Positions 8,016-16,207 of a stretch of 31,238 nucleotides of DNA are shown here, in pieces. The stretch lies in NCBI GenBank assembly GCA_964617765.1, contig CAZTZY010000025.1, positions 1-31,238 on the forward strand, in the 5' to 3' direction. The translations under genes were made by a program, and so were the position numbers. The notes beneath the pieces were generated by a model. That model had not been told where the DNA came from. It was given only the letters and a program-made list of their open reading frames with translations, and did no database searches. Numbering within the stretch: the first letter of the stretch is position 1; each line of letters opens with the position of its first letter. Origin of the DNA: CAZTZY01 sp964617765 (GTDB lineage Bacteria > Pseudomonadota > Gammaproteobacteria > Pseudomonadales > DT-91).

Positions 8016-9743
8016 ATGAAAACAAAAGTGACTCCTTCTCTGGATAATCCATTCACAGAGAAACAAGAAGTTCAATTTTCTGTTCCCGGGCAAGCCTCCT
8101 ATAATCCGGGTTTATACGAAGCAACACTGAAAAAGGGCTACGATTTAACGCAGCGTCCTTATACCGCTGCAGGCGTGCAAAGTGTTGAGAAACAACATCT
8201 TAAAAAGCGTATGACAATCTGGGAGCGTATCCATGTGCTTGCAGATACCGGCACTGAGCCCGTGGTGTTGTACCAAAACTGGGGTCCAAATCTGGACGGT
8301 GCTTCTTTAGTAACTGCCATTATCAAGGTGAAGGGCCGTGACATTGCACTATATGGCCACGATTTTACAGTGCGTGCCGGTTCTATGGATGCTACCAATG
8401 GCCAAAAACTGGCTAACTTGTTTGAGTTGGCTGCCAAACGCAAAATTCCTTTGGTGGGTTTGAATGATTCCGCTGGCGCCTATATTCCTGCCGGTGTGGG
8501 TGGCTTGGATGGATACGCCACAGCATTTACCGCATTGCGCAAAATCAACGGTATAGTTCCCAGCATTATGTGTATGTTTGGTTTTAATGCCGGTGGTGGT
8601 TCTTACTTGCCGCGTCAGGGCAGCTTTTTGATCCAGCCGAAAGAGACCTTTTTTGGCTTGACGGGCCCAGGTGTTGTTAAGTCGGTATTGGGTGAAGATG
8701 TCACTCCCGATGAGTTGGGTGGGCCGATGGTTCACAGTAATAGCGGTGTTACCGATTTTGTGGTTGAAGATGAAGTTGCTGCGCTGCATAAGGTGATCGA
8801 GTTGCTGGATTACTTGCCTAATCATTACAGTGAGAAAGCACCTTTCAGGCAATCATCCGATTCTGGCTCGCGTGAAACCTGGGATATTGATATCCTGATG
8901 AAAAAGGCGATTAATTCCCCTACCGCTTTTAATACACCGTTTGATGTTTCCATCATGATCCAGCAATTATGTGATCATGGTGATTACATGGAATTCCAGC
9001 CTGATCGTGCCAGGAATACCATTTGTGCATGGGGTCGCTTAAATGGCAATGTTATCGGTTTTATCGCTAACAATTCTGCTGTGGCTTCAGGCCAGATTGA
9101 TATTGATGCGGCTTATAAGAATGCGCGTTTTATCCGTTTCTGTAATGTTTACAACATCCCGATGATTTTCATGGAAGACACTACAGGTTTCTTGCCTGGT
9201 AAAGATCAGGAAACTGGCGGTATAGTCCAGGCGGGCAGGGCGATGCTGGATGCTATCATTGATTTGCGTACGCCACGCTTCCTTGTGTTGATTCGTAATG
9301 CCTTTGGAGGTGCTTACGCTTCCTACAATAACTATCCTACCGGTGCTGATTTTGTATGTGCCATGCCTACTACTCGCGCAGCGGTAATGGGGCCAGCAGG
9401 TTTGGAGTATGTGTTCAAAGATGAAGTACGTGCAATTCGTGGCAGTGTTAAAAAGCGTGTTGCGGTATTAACAGCAGAAAAAATTGCTGAAGGCCAGTCG
9501 GCTGAAGATGCTGCTGCACAGGCTACTACTGAAATCGCATTGTGGCAAAAGCAGGAAGAAGCCGTTCTTGCACAAAAATACGAAGAGCAATTAATGAATC
9601 CGAATGAGGCATTAAGCCTGGGCTCGATCTCACAAATTGTTATGCCATCTGACTTACGTAAAGTGTTATCGCAAAATATGGATTTCCATATGAATCATTA
9701 CACGGCTGAGCCTATGCAAGGCGTTCAGCGCGAATTCCATTAA
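8016..9743 (+). CDS. Acyl-CoA carboxylase, carboxyltransferase subunit
   Basis: This subunit moves the carboxyl group from carboxybiotin to an acyl-CoA. The 575-residue protein has the tandem crotonase-like halves of the AccD5/PCCB/MCCB family. The N half has NDSAGAYIPAG (150-160), the oxyanion loop NAGGGSYLP (191-199) and the TGPGVVKSVLGEDVT stretch (~216-230). The C half has ANNSAVASGQID (351-362), FLPGKDQETGG (392-402) and the second oxyanion loop GGAYAS (431-436), followed by VMGPAG. The N-terminal ~60 residues are an extension. The acyl substrate (acetyl-, propionyl-, methylcrotonyl- or other) is not decided by these motifs. The large biotin carboxylase gene follows 30 nt downstream, so the two subunits are almost certainly made together as one holoenzyme. 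The enzyme should be cytoplasmic. Confidence 0.93.
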   Translation: MKTKVTPSLDNPFTEKQEVQFSVPGQASYNPGLYEATLKKGYDLTQRPYTAAGVQSVEKQHLKKRMTIWERIHVLADTGTEPVVLYQNWGPNLDGASLVTAIIKVKGRDIALYGHDFTVRAGSMDATNGQKLANLFELAAKRKIPLVGLNDSAGAYIPAGVGGLDGYATAFTALRKINGIVPSIMCMFGFNAGGGSYLPRQGSFLIQPKETFFGLTGPGVVKSVLGEDVTPDELGGPMVHSNSGVTDFVVEDEVAALHKVIELLDYLPNHYSEKAPFRQSSDSGSRETWDIDILMKKAINSPTAFNTPFDVSIMIQQLCDHGDYMEFQPDRARNTICAWGRLNGNVIGFIANNSAVASGQIDIDAAYKNARFIRFCNVYNIPMIFMEDTTGFLPGKDQETGGIVQAGRAMLDAIIDLRTPRFLVLIRNAFGGAYASYNNYPTGADFVCAMPTTRAAVMGPAGLEYVFKDEVRAIRGSVKKRVAVLTAEKIAEGQSAEDAAAQATTEIALWQKQEEAVLAQKYEEQLMNPNEALSLGSISQIVMPSDLRKVLSQNMDFHMNHYTAEPMQGVQREFH

Positions 9744-9773
9744 TTGAGCAGTATTAGCAAGAGGATACACACA

Positions 9774-12617
9774 GTGTCTAGTAACGATTATTATTTACAT
9801 AACCCTTTAATTCACAGAGAGCGCAGGCTCGCTCATCATGCATCCGCATGGGTCAGTAGCTTTTCTTGTGAATCCTTAAAGCCGCTGATTATTTGTCGTG
9901 GTCCGATTCGTAAAGAAGCCATGGATGTATTTGATGAGATGGGTATTAACGGTTATGGCATATTGCTTTCCGAAAAAGACTCCATTGTATACACCAATGC
10001 TTTAGCGCCAGAGTTGCGTTCATTAACTGATCCTTCACGAGTTCATCGTGTGCCTGATTACACCGGTGCTACAAAAGAAGAGCGTATACAGCGTATCAAC
10101 CAGATCGTCAATATTGCTAAAACCAATGGTTATAATGCGATTTTTGCAGGTTACGGATTTATGTCTGAAGATGCTGAAATGGTTTCTTCGATGGAAGAAG
10201 CCGGGCTCATTTTTATGGGGCCAGGTTCCTATACCCAACGATCTGCAGGTATGAAAGATGAAGCTAAACGTACTGCGTTAGAAGTGGGCGTCTCTGTAAC
10301 TCCTGGTGTTAACAATGCGACCAGTTTGGCTTTGTTAGCTAAATACGGTGAGAATGGTCTGGAAGATTGCGCCAAAAAATTCAACTTGAATGTGAACTTT
10401 GCGGCCTACAAAAACATTGAGGAAAAATGCCTGGGGGTGCTTGAAACTTCTTATAAAGCCGGTGTTGATATTATTAATATCGACGAAATAGGCGAAGCAT
10501 TGCGTATTGAGACCATTCGTTTATTTAAAGAGAAGCCCAATAATCGTTTCCGTTTAAAAGCCATTGCCGGTGGCGGTGGTAAAGGCCAGCGTATACTGCA
10601 GGCTCCTACCAGCTATGAGGGTGCTGACCTTGATGAGAAAATTGCCAAGGCAGTAGCTAACGTTCCTGCTTTAGTGCGTGAATGTTTGATTGAGCTGAAA
10701 ACCAATGGTGTTGGGGATAACAAAAACGTTTTGATTGAAATGAACATCGAAACTACCCGTCATCAGGAAATCCAGGTGGTGGGTAATGGTAAGTGGTGTA
10801 TGACCATGGGTGGTCGTGATTGTTCATTGCAAATGCATGAGCAAAAGCTGCTGGAAGTATCCGTCACCGCTGAAGAATTGGCTGAAGCCAAGGCAGTGGC
10901 AGAGGCTGCAGGTAAAAAAGCAGAAGCGGCACAACTCGCAAAAGACATCGTTATTCTTGCCAAAATGGAAGAAGAAGGTGCACGTTTTGGTCAGGCCGTG
11001 AAATTGAATTCTGTAGGTACTTTCGAATGTATCGTTGACGGTGATTCGCATTATTTTATGGAAATGAATACACGTATTCAGGTTGAGCACCGTGTAACCG
11101 AGCTTTGTTATGGCTTGCGTTTTACCAATCCTGCTGATGCCAATGACTATTTTGAAGTGGAGTCCCTGGTTGAAACAATGGCTTTATTGGCTCGTCATGG
11201 TTCGCGTTTGCCAAAACCTACACGCTTTATACGTCACAATACTTCTGTTGAAGCACGTCTAAATGCTACTAACCAGGCTTTGCAGCCGCATGCAGGTGGA
11301 GTGATCAAGAAATGGTCTGATCCAATCGCAGGTGAAGTGCGTGATGACCAGGGTATCAGTATGCATAATCCTGATACCGATATGTTCATGCAGTATCGTC
11401 TGGCGGGTGCCTATGATTCTAACGTGGCGCTTTTGTTGACAGTCGGTACGAATCGTTTGAATACCTATGAGCGTATGGCGGAAGTTATTCGCCTGACGGT
11501 ATTGCAAGGAGTTGATTTACAAACCAACCTCGATTTCCATTATGGATTGGTTAACTGGTTTATTGGTAATAACATCAATGCTCGTCCTACCACGCGTTTT
11601 ATAGTGCCTTATTTAACGGCTGTCGGTATGTTGAAAGAGCAATCTGCCAAACTCGATATCAACTATGCTTTTAACAGTATTTTGAAGAATCTCGTTAAGG
11701 ATTGCGGTGAAGATACTGCTTTGGTAAAAGCCACACAAAATGCTATCGAACGTAAACGCAGCTTATTACTTAGACCTATTGAGCATCTTTTTGAACAACC
11801 GCATATGTTGGCGGGATGGTTAAGTTTACATAAAGATCATTTCAAGCTGGTGGATGGCCACTTTTCATGGCTGGAAAATCCTATCAAAGTTTTAGCTGAT
11901 ACTTACCATTACCTGAATATGGAGTTTAAGGTTGATGCGCCAGCGGCCTATGTTATCTGGAGTCACGATAAAGTTATTCTGGATGAAGCTTTGGCCTTCT
12001 ATGCTGCACTTGAGGCCAAGTTGAATGTTGGTTCTTATGCAGAGCTGTTAGTTGAACTGAAAGGTAATACGCCTTGTGGTATGACAGATGAGCAATGGCA
12101 AGCGGTTCAGTCTGCTCATGCAGGTTATACGCTCGGTACGGATATTTATGATTTGCTCCCATATATCGCTTGTCAAACAGGTTTCTTCGAGCTGAAAGTG
12201 AATGAAGATTTAAGTATTCATATACCTGCTGTCTTAACCGATACCAAAGTACAGGAATCTATGGCTAAAGTGTTGGTTCCACCTCCTGTGGCCAGCTCTG
12301 ATGAGATTGTTGCCGTGAGTGGTGGTATGTTCTATCCGCGCGAAACTCCGCAGTCTCCCAGCTATGTGCAAGTGGGTAGTCATTTTGATAAGGGTGATGT
12401 GTTATACATTGTTGAAGTCATGAAAATGTTCAACAAGGTTTATGCGCAGTTTTCCGGAACCATTGACTCTGTGTTAGTTGAGCTGGATGGCGCTATTATC
12501 AAAAAGGGCCAGCCGCTTTATAAAATTACACCCGATGAAGTGATCGAAGTGGAATTGCCTGAAACGGTACATGCTCGTCAAAAAATGCATACTGACGAGT
12601 TTTTAAAGACCCTGTAA
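9774..12617 (+). CDS. Large biotin carboxylase / biotin carboxyl carrier fusion subunit of an acyl-CoA carboxylase
   Basis: This protein carboxylates its own biotin with bicarbonate and ATP and delivers the carboxyl group to the upstream carboxyltransferase. I place the start at GTG 9774 (947 aa), because AAGAGGA at 9759-9765 sits 8 nt before it; an in-frame TTG at 9744 has no such site. In this numbering: pre-ATP-grasp region ~35-175; a glycine-rich ATP loop K262-AIAG-GGGKG; H-Q-E-I-Q at 330-334; R-D-C at 348-350; the active-site stretch EMNTRIQVEH at 430-439; biotin carboxylase C-terminal part to ~620; an unassigned middle region ~620-835; and a C-terminal carrier domain with EVMKM at 881-885, biotinyl Lys884. 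About 60 extra residues lie between PGVNN (~177) and the glycine loop compared with ordinary AccC, and the usual ANRGEIA opening reads CRGPIRKEA. At 947 residues it is far longer than AccC (~450). Confidence 0.9.
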   Translation: MSSNDYYLHNPLIHRERRLAHHASAWVSSFSCESLKPLIICRGPIRKEAMDVFDEMGINGYGILLSEKDSIVYTNALAPELRSLTDPSRVHRVPDYTGATKEERIQRINQIVNIAKTNGYNAIFAGYGFMSEDAEMVSSMEEAGLIFMGPGSYTQRSAGMKDEAKRTALEVGVSVTPGVNNATSLALLAKYGENGLEDCAKKFNLNVNFAAYKNIEEKCLGVLETSYKAGVDIINIDEIGEALRIETIRLFKEKPNNRFRLKAIAGGGGKGQRILQAPTSYEGADLDEKIAKAVANVPALVRECLIELKTNGVGDNKNVLIEMNIETTRHQEIQVVGNGKWCMTMGGRDCSLQMHEQKLLEVSVTAEELAEAKAVAEAAGKKAEAAQLAKDIVILAKMEEEGARFGQAVKLNSVGTFECIVDGDSHYFMEMNTRIQVEHRVTELCYGLRFTNPADANDYFEVESLVETMALLARHGSRLPKPTRFIRHNTSVEARLNATNQALQPHAGGVIKKWSDPIAGEVRDDQGISMHNPDTDMFMQYRLAGAYDSNVALLLTVGTNRLNTYERMAEVIRLTVLQGVDLQTNLDFHYGLVNWFIGNNINARPTTRFIVPYLTAVGMLKEQSAKLDINYAFNSILKNLVKDCGEDTALVKATQNAIERKRSLLLRPIEHLFEQPHMLAGWLSLHKDHFKLVDGHFSWLENPIKVLADTYHYLNMEFKVDAPAAYVIWSHDKVILDEALAFYAALEAKLNVGSYAELLVELKGNTPCGMTDEQWQAVQSAHAGYTLGTDIYDLLPYIACQTGFFELKVNEDLSIHIPAVLTDTKVQESMAKVLVPPPVASSDEIVAVSGGMFYPRETPQSPSYVQVGSHFDKGDVLYIVEVMKMFNKVYAQFSGTIDSVLVELDGAIIKKGQPLYKITPDEVIEVELPETVHARQKMHTDEFLKTL

Positions 12618-12633
12618 TCATCAGGGTGCAAAG

Positions 12634-12662
12634 AAAAGGCCAGCAAATAGCTGGCCTTTTTT
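12634..12662 (+). terminator. Rho-independent terminator of the carboxylase operon
   Basis: GGCCAGC (12638-12644) and GCTGGCC (12650-12656) enclose the loop AAATA. The stem is extended by AAAA/TTTT pairs, and a run of Ts to about 12662 follows. The A-run before the stem means it can also act on the minus strand, where the DUF934 gene ends at 12676. Confidence 0.9.
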
Positions 12663-12675
12663 ATATTGCTATAGT

Positions 12676-13167
12676 TTAACGGCTCTGGAAGAGTGGCGAT
12701 GTTTTATCAATCGCCGCCTGATAGCTGATATTGAAGTCACTTAAATGTTGAACGGCGATATCCAGTTTTTGGTCGATCCTCATACTGAAGCTGTTAAAGC
12801 CGCAGCGCTTCATGAAAAACAATTGATCCATTAACACATCACCAATAGCGCGCAATTCGCCTTGATAACCATATTGGGCGCGCAGGATATGTGCAAAACT
12901 ATAGCCGCGGCCATCGGTAAAAATTGGGAAGTTGATACCTATCAATGGTAAGGATTTACAGGCTGCTTTAATTTCCACCGGGGATTCATCGCTGTTTAAC
13001 CATACTCCAAGCTTTCTGTCGCTTAGTTGGTCTTTCAGGTTTTCCCACAGAGTTAGTGGCAATAACAGATTGCCATCAGGCAGTTCGGTTACAGATGTAA
13101 TTTCCTTGTTAGTAACGATTATCCAGTTGTCATCGACAATCGCACCGTCTTTAATAATCTTATGCAT
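12676..13167 (-). CDS. DUF934 protein, sulfite-reductase associated
   Basis: This is a 163-residue protein of the DUF934 family, which in Gamma- and Betaproteobacteria is typically encoded directly after the ferredoxin-type sulfite reductase. The conserved part is the C-terminal half, around INFPIFTDGRGYSFAHILR, GELRAIGDVLMDQLFFMKRCGF and the following acidic segment. Its biochemical role is not established. An accessory role in sulfite reduction or electron delivery is inferred from its location only. There are no metal-binding cysteine clusters and no membrane segment. The start codon lies inside the end of the cysI reading frame (8 nt overlap), which implies translational coupling. Confidence 0.88.
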   Translation of the reverse strand: MHKIIKDGAIVDDNWIIVTNKEITSVTELPDGNLLLPLTLWENLKDQLSDRKLGVWLNSDESPVEIKAACKSLPLIGINFPIFTDGRGYSFAHILRAQYGYQGELRAIGDVLMDQLFFMKRCGFNSFSMRIDQKLDIAVQHLSDFNISYQAAIDKTSPLFQSR

Positions 13168-14815
13168 AAACCGCCTCTTTAAAAATATCGATACCTAAAC
13201 GACGATAAGCATTCAGGAAGGTTTCTTCTTCAAGACGATGCTTAATGAATACATTCAATAGTTTTTCAAGAATGTCCGGAATTTCTTCGGCAGAAAATGA
13301 AGGCCCGAGAATATCACCCAGCGATGCATCCTTGTCCTGGTTGCCGCCAAGGGAAATCTGGAAGAACTCCTTGCCTTTTTTGTCTACACCCAAAATGCCT
13401 ATTTGACCGACATGATGGTGACCGCAAGCATTCATGCAGCCTGAGATGTTCAGTTCAATATGTCCCAGGTCATACACGTAATCCATGTCATCAAACTTGC
13501 GTTGAATGGCTTCTGCAACTGGAATGGATTTGGCGTTTGCCAGGGCGCAGTAATCTCCACCCGGGCAGCAGATCATGTCTGTTAGTGTGCCAATGTTGGC
13601 AGTTGCCAAACCAATGGCTGATAGTCTTTGCCAAAGGGTGTATAGATCCGCTTTTTTAACATCTGCAAAAATCAGGTTTTGCTGGTGAGAGGCACGTATT
13701 TCACCGAATGAAAATTCATCGGCTAAATCTGCCACGGCTTCCATTTGTACATCGCTGATATCACCTGGCGGTATGCCCGTTTGTTTGAGTGATATCGTCA
13801 CGGATTTGTAACCAGATTTTTTATGTGCATGAGTATTATTATTCAGCCAATTGGCAAAAGCCTTATTGTTCGATGTTAAGGCATTCAGGGAAAGGTTGGC
13901 ATCATCGTCATTGATGTTTTCGTAAGCCGGCGCTGTGAAACAGGCTTTGACGCGATCAATTTCCTTTTGCGTCAATGTTGAGGTATTGCCCTTGAGAAAT
14001 GCCCATTCATCATTAACTTTGGCGGTGAATGCTTCAGCACCCATGGCCCTTACGAGGATTTTTATACGCGCTTTGTATTTGTTATCGCGACGGCCATGCT
14101 GGTTATAGACGCGCAAAATGGCATCCAGGTAAGTGAGTAAATGTTCTTCGGGTAGAAATTCATTAATTACTGAGCCAATCACCGGTGTACGGCCCAGGCC
14201 GCCGCCAACAATCACCTTGTACCCCACTTCGCCAGTGGTTTTTTTGACTAACTCTATGCCTATATCGTGAACACGAATGGCGGCACGGTCTGACGTTGAG
14301 CCGCAGACCGCAATCTTGAACTTGCGTGGTAAAAAGGCAAACTCGGGATGAAAAGTAGACCATTGACGAATGATTTCGCAATAGGGTCGAGGGTCAATAT
14401 ATTCATCAGCTGCTACGCCGGCAAATTGGTCAGTTGTGGTATTGCGTATGCAATTGCCGCTCGTCTGGATGGCATGCATCTGTACGCTGGCTAAATCGGC
14501 CAGGATATCAGGAACATCCGCCAGTGCGGGCCAATTGAACTGGATGTTCTGGCGAGTGCTGAAATGGCCATAACCTTTATCATAATGGCGGCTGATATGG
14601 GCTAACATTCTTAGTTGTCTGGATGAAAACAGGCCATAAGGAATGGCCACGCGCAACATGGGTGCCAGACGTTGTACGTACAGGCCATTTTGCAGGCGTA
14701 AAGGCAGGAATTCAGCATTAGTCAGTTCGCCGGTTAAAAAGCGGCGTGTCTGGTCACGAAATTGCGAGACTCGTTCATCGAGTATCTGTTGATCGTATTG
14801 GTCGTATACGTACAT
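13160..14815 (-). CDS. cysI: Ferredoxin-type sulfite (nitrite/sulfite) reductase, siroheme/4Fe-4S
   Basis: This 551-residue enzyme should reduce sulfite to sulfide with six electrons in cysteine synthesis. Its cofactor cysteines are clear: C-X5-C at Cys417/Cys423 in CPGGDYC and C-X3-C at Cys460/Cys464 in CMNAC, which bind the 4Fe-4S cluster coupled to siroheme. Other family landmarks are STRQNIQFNW (86-95), the substrate-side stretch TSGNCIRNTT (118-127) and VGGGLGRTPVIG (203-214). Gene context (DUF934 partner, no nirBD) favours assimilatory sulfite rather than nitrite reduction. No flavoprotein CysJ or dedicated ferredoxin is nearby, so electrons probably come from a ferredoxin encoded elsewhere. 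The siroheme requirement ties it to the hemB pathway. The ATG is at 14813-14815. Confidence 0.93.
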   Translation of the reverse strand: MYVYDQYDQQILDERVSQFRDQTRRFLTGELTNAEFLPLRLQNGLYVQRLAPMLRVAIPYGLFSSRQLRMLAHISRHYDKGYGHFSTRQNIQFNWPALADVPDILADLASVQMHAIQTSGNCIRNTTTDQFAGVAADEYIDPRPYCEIIRQWSTFHPEFAFLPRKFKIAVCGSTSDRAAIRVHDIGIELVKKTTGEVGYKVIVGGGLGRTPVIGSVINEFLPEEHLLTYLDAILRVYNQHGRRDNKYKARIKILVRAMGAEAFTAKVNDEWAFLKGNTSTLTQKEIDRVKACFTAPAYENINDDDANLSLNALTSNNKAFANWLNNNTHAHKKSGYKSVTISLKQTGIPPGDISDVQMEAVADLADEFSFGEIRASHQQNLIFADVKKADLYTLWQRLSAIGLATANIGTLTDMICCPGGDYCALANAKSIPVAEAIQRKFDDMDYVYDLGHIELNISGCMNACGHHHVGQIGILGVDKKGKEFFQISLGGNQDKDASLGDILGPSFSAEEIPDILEKLLNVFIKHRLEEETFLNAYRRLGIDIFKEAVYA

Positions 14816-15139
14816 GAAAAGTAACCTGTTTAACTCGTTGATTTTTTTGTTGATTTAGGTCGCAAAGGCTACACGAAAGCGGAGTATTTTTCGAGGCTGG
14901 CGGGGAAATATTCCGCTTATTGAATAAGACATATCAATAAAATTTATCTACAATCAAGGCTATTTTAAAAACTTTCACTCATTGAGTAGATTTATGGGTA
15001 AATAGTGACAAAATAGATCAATAATAACAATTTATTCGCAATAAAGTGCTCTGTATGATCGTTAATGTTATGGTTTTATGGGTTACAGGTTTGCATAATA
15101 TTTCTACACAATTGTGTGGAAACTCTGAGGAGAAAAATC
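14816..15139. promoter_or_regulatory. Divergent intergenic region between cysI and the luciferase-like oxidoreductase
   Basis: These 324 bp hold no convincing gene. They must contain the promoters for cysI (minus) and the oxidoreductase (plus). Three short palindromes stand out: CTTATTGAATAAG at 14916-14928 on the cysI side, ACTCATTGAGT at 14977-14987 in the middle, and the perfect 12-mer ACACAATTGTGT at 15106-15117 close to the oxidoreductase start. A -10-like CATAAT lies at 15094-15099. No full sigma70 promoter could be assigned for cysI. Confidence 0.5.
15106..15117. promoter_or_regulatory. Perfect 12-bp palindrome, candidate operator
   Basis: ACACAATTGTGT reads the same on both strands. 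It lies just downstream of the -10-like CATAAT (15094-15099) and about 22 nt before the oxidoreductase ATG, that is, around the expected transcription start, where a repressor site would act. The binding protein is unknown and no regulator gene is adjacent. Confidence 0.4.
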
Positions 15140-16162
15140 ATGAAGCTAGGTTTACATCAAGGTTATTGGCAAAAAGATCCGCTACCTGATTTTATTCAGC
15201 TGGCCAAAGATGCTGAGGCAATGGGTTTTGACAAGGTATTTACTGCAGAAGCCTATGGCTCTGATTGTTTTACGCCCTTGGCAGCGATTGCCAGTCACAC
15301 CAGTAAAATTCAGGTTTGTACCGGCGTGATGCAAATATCTGCGCGTACCCCAGTGTGTGCAGCGATGTCGGCTTTAACACTGGATCATATTTCCAATGGT
15401 CGTTTGTGCCTGGGTGTCGGTGTTTCAGGTCCACAAGTGGTAGAAGGCTGGTATGGCCAACCATTTAATAAACCATTGGAGCGTACTCGTGAATGGCTGA
15501 ATATTTTCCAGCAGGTCATTGCCCGTGAAAATCCTGTTGAATTTCAAGGCAACCAGTATCATTTGCCGTGTGAAGGCGGTATGGGTTTGGGTAAGCCGTT
15601 AAAAAGCATTACGCATCCTTTGCGCAAACATATTCCTGTATTTCTGGGCGCAGAAGGTCCGAAGAATGTGGCGTTGGCGGCAGATGAATTTGATGGCTGG
15701 TTACCGATTTTTGTGTCGCCATACAATATGCAGATTTTTGATGAAAGCCTGCAAGGTGCGAAAACCAAGAAAGATTTTGAAATTTGCGCCATGGTGAATA
15801 TGAACGTCGATGACAATCTGGAAAATGCCTTGTTGCCAGTGAAATACATGCTGGCGTTGTATTTGGGTGGTATGGGAGCGAAGAGTGAAAATTTCCATAA
15901 AAACCTGATGGGTCGTATGGGTTACGAAGAAGAAGTGCAAAGAGTGCAAGATATTTATTTCGAAAAGGGTCAACACGAAGCCGCCATGGCAGTGCCTGAT
16001 CGTCTGGCCGACGAGATTTCATTGTGCGGTCCAGCGGATCGTATCAAGGAGCGTTTACAGGATTGGAAAAAATCCAGTGTGACTACATTGATGATTGGTG
16101 TTAGCCCGTTTGGCAATGAGGTGACTCGTGCCAATATGAAAATCCTAGCTGAAGCGATGTAA
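15140..16162 (+). CDS. LLM-class flavin/F420-type oxidoreductase (Rv3520c-like)
   Basis: This is a 340-residue TIM-barrel oxidoreductase of the bacterial luciferase-like family, in the branch annotated as probable F420-dependent (Rv3520c type). The start is set at ATG 15140, because GAGGAGA (15127-15133) lies 6 nt before it; the reading frame stays open 25 codons further upstream without a ribosome site. Visible landmarks are the N-terminal strand MKLGLHQGYW, FTAEAYGSDCFTPLAAIA, the cofactor-side stretch TGVMQISARTP, GVGVSGPQVVEGWYG and IPVFLGAEGPKN. The physiological substrate is unknown. Whether it uses F420 or FMN cannot be told from sequence, and no F420 biosynthesis gene is present here. 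It is transcribed alone, with its own palindrome upstream and a strong terminator downstream. Confidence 0.9.
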   Translation: MKLGLHQGYWQKDPLPDFIQLAKDAEAMGFDKVFTAEAYGSDCFTPLAAIASHTSKIQVCTGVMQISARTPVCAAMSALTLDHISNGRLCLGVGVSGPQVVEGWYGQPFNKPLERTREWLNIFQQVIARENPVEFQGNQYHLPCEGGMGLGKPLKSITHPLRKHIPVFLGAEGPKNVALAADEFDGWLPIFVSPYNMQIFDESLQGAKTKKDFEICAMVNMNVDDNLENALLPVKYMLALYLGGMGAKSENFHKNLMGRMGYEEEVQRVQDIYFEKGQHEAAMAVPDRLADEISLCGPADRIKERLQDWKKSSVTTLMIGVSPFGNEVTRANMKILAEAM

Positions 16163-16181
16163 TCCTTGATAAACAATGTCT

Positions 16182-16207
16182 AACGCCCCGCAAGTCGGGG
16201 CGTTTTC
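16182..16207 (+). terminator. Rho-independent terminator after the LLM oxidoreductase
   Basis: The arms AACGCCCCG (16182-16190) and CGGGGCGTT (16196-16204) enclose the loop CAAGT and are followed by a short T-rich tract (TTTTCATTTTT overall). The 9-bp GC-rich stem makes this a strong terminator. Confidence 0.9.

Noticed and set aside
13297..13659. Cysteine-rich 120-residue open frame opposite cysI
   Set aside because: Its cysteines arise from the opposite strand of the sulfite reductase gene, whose cofactor motifs are intact.
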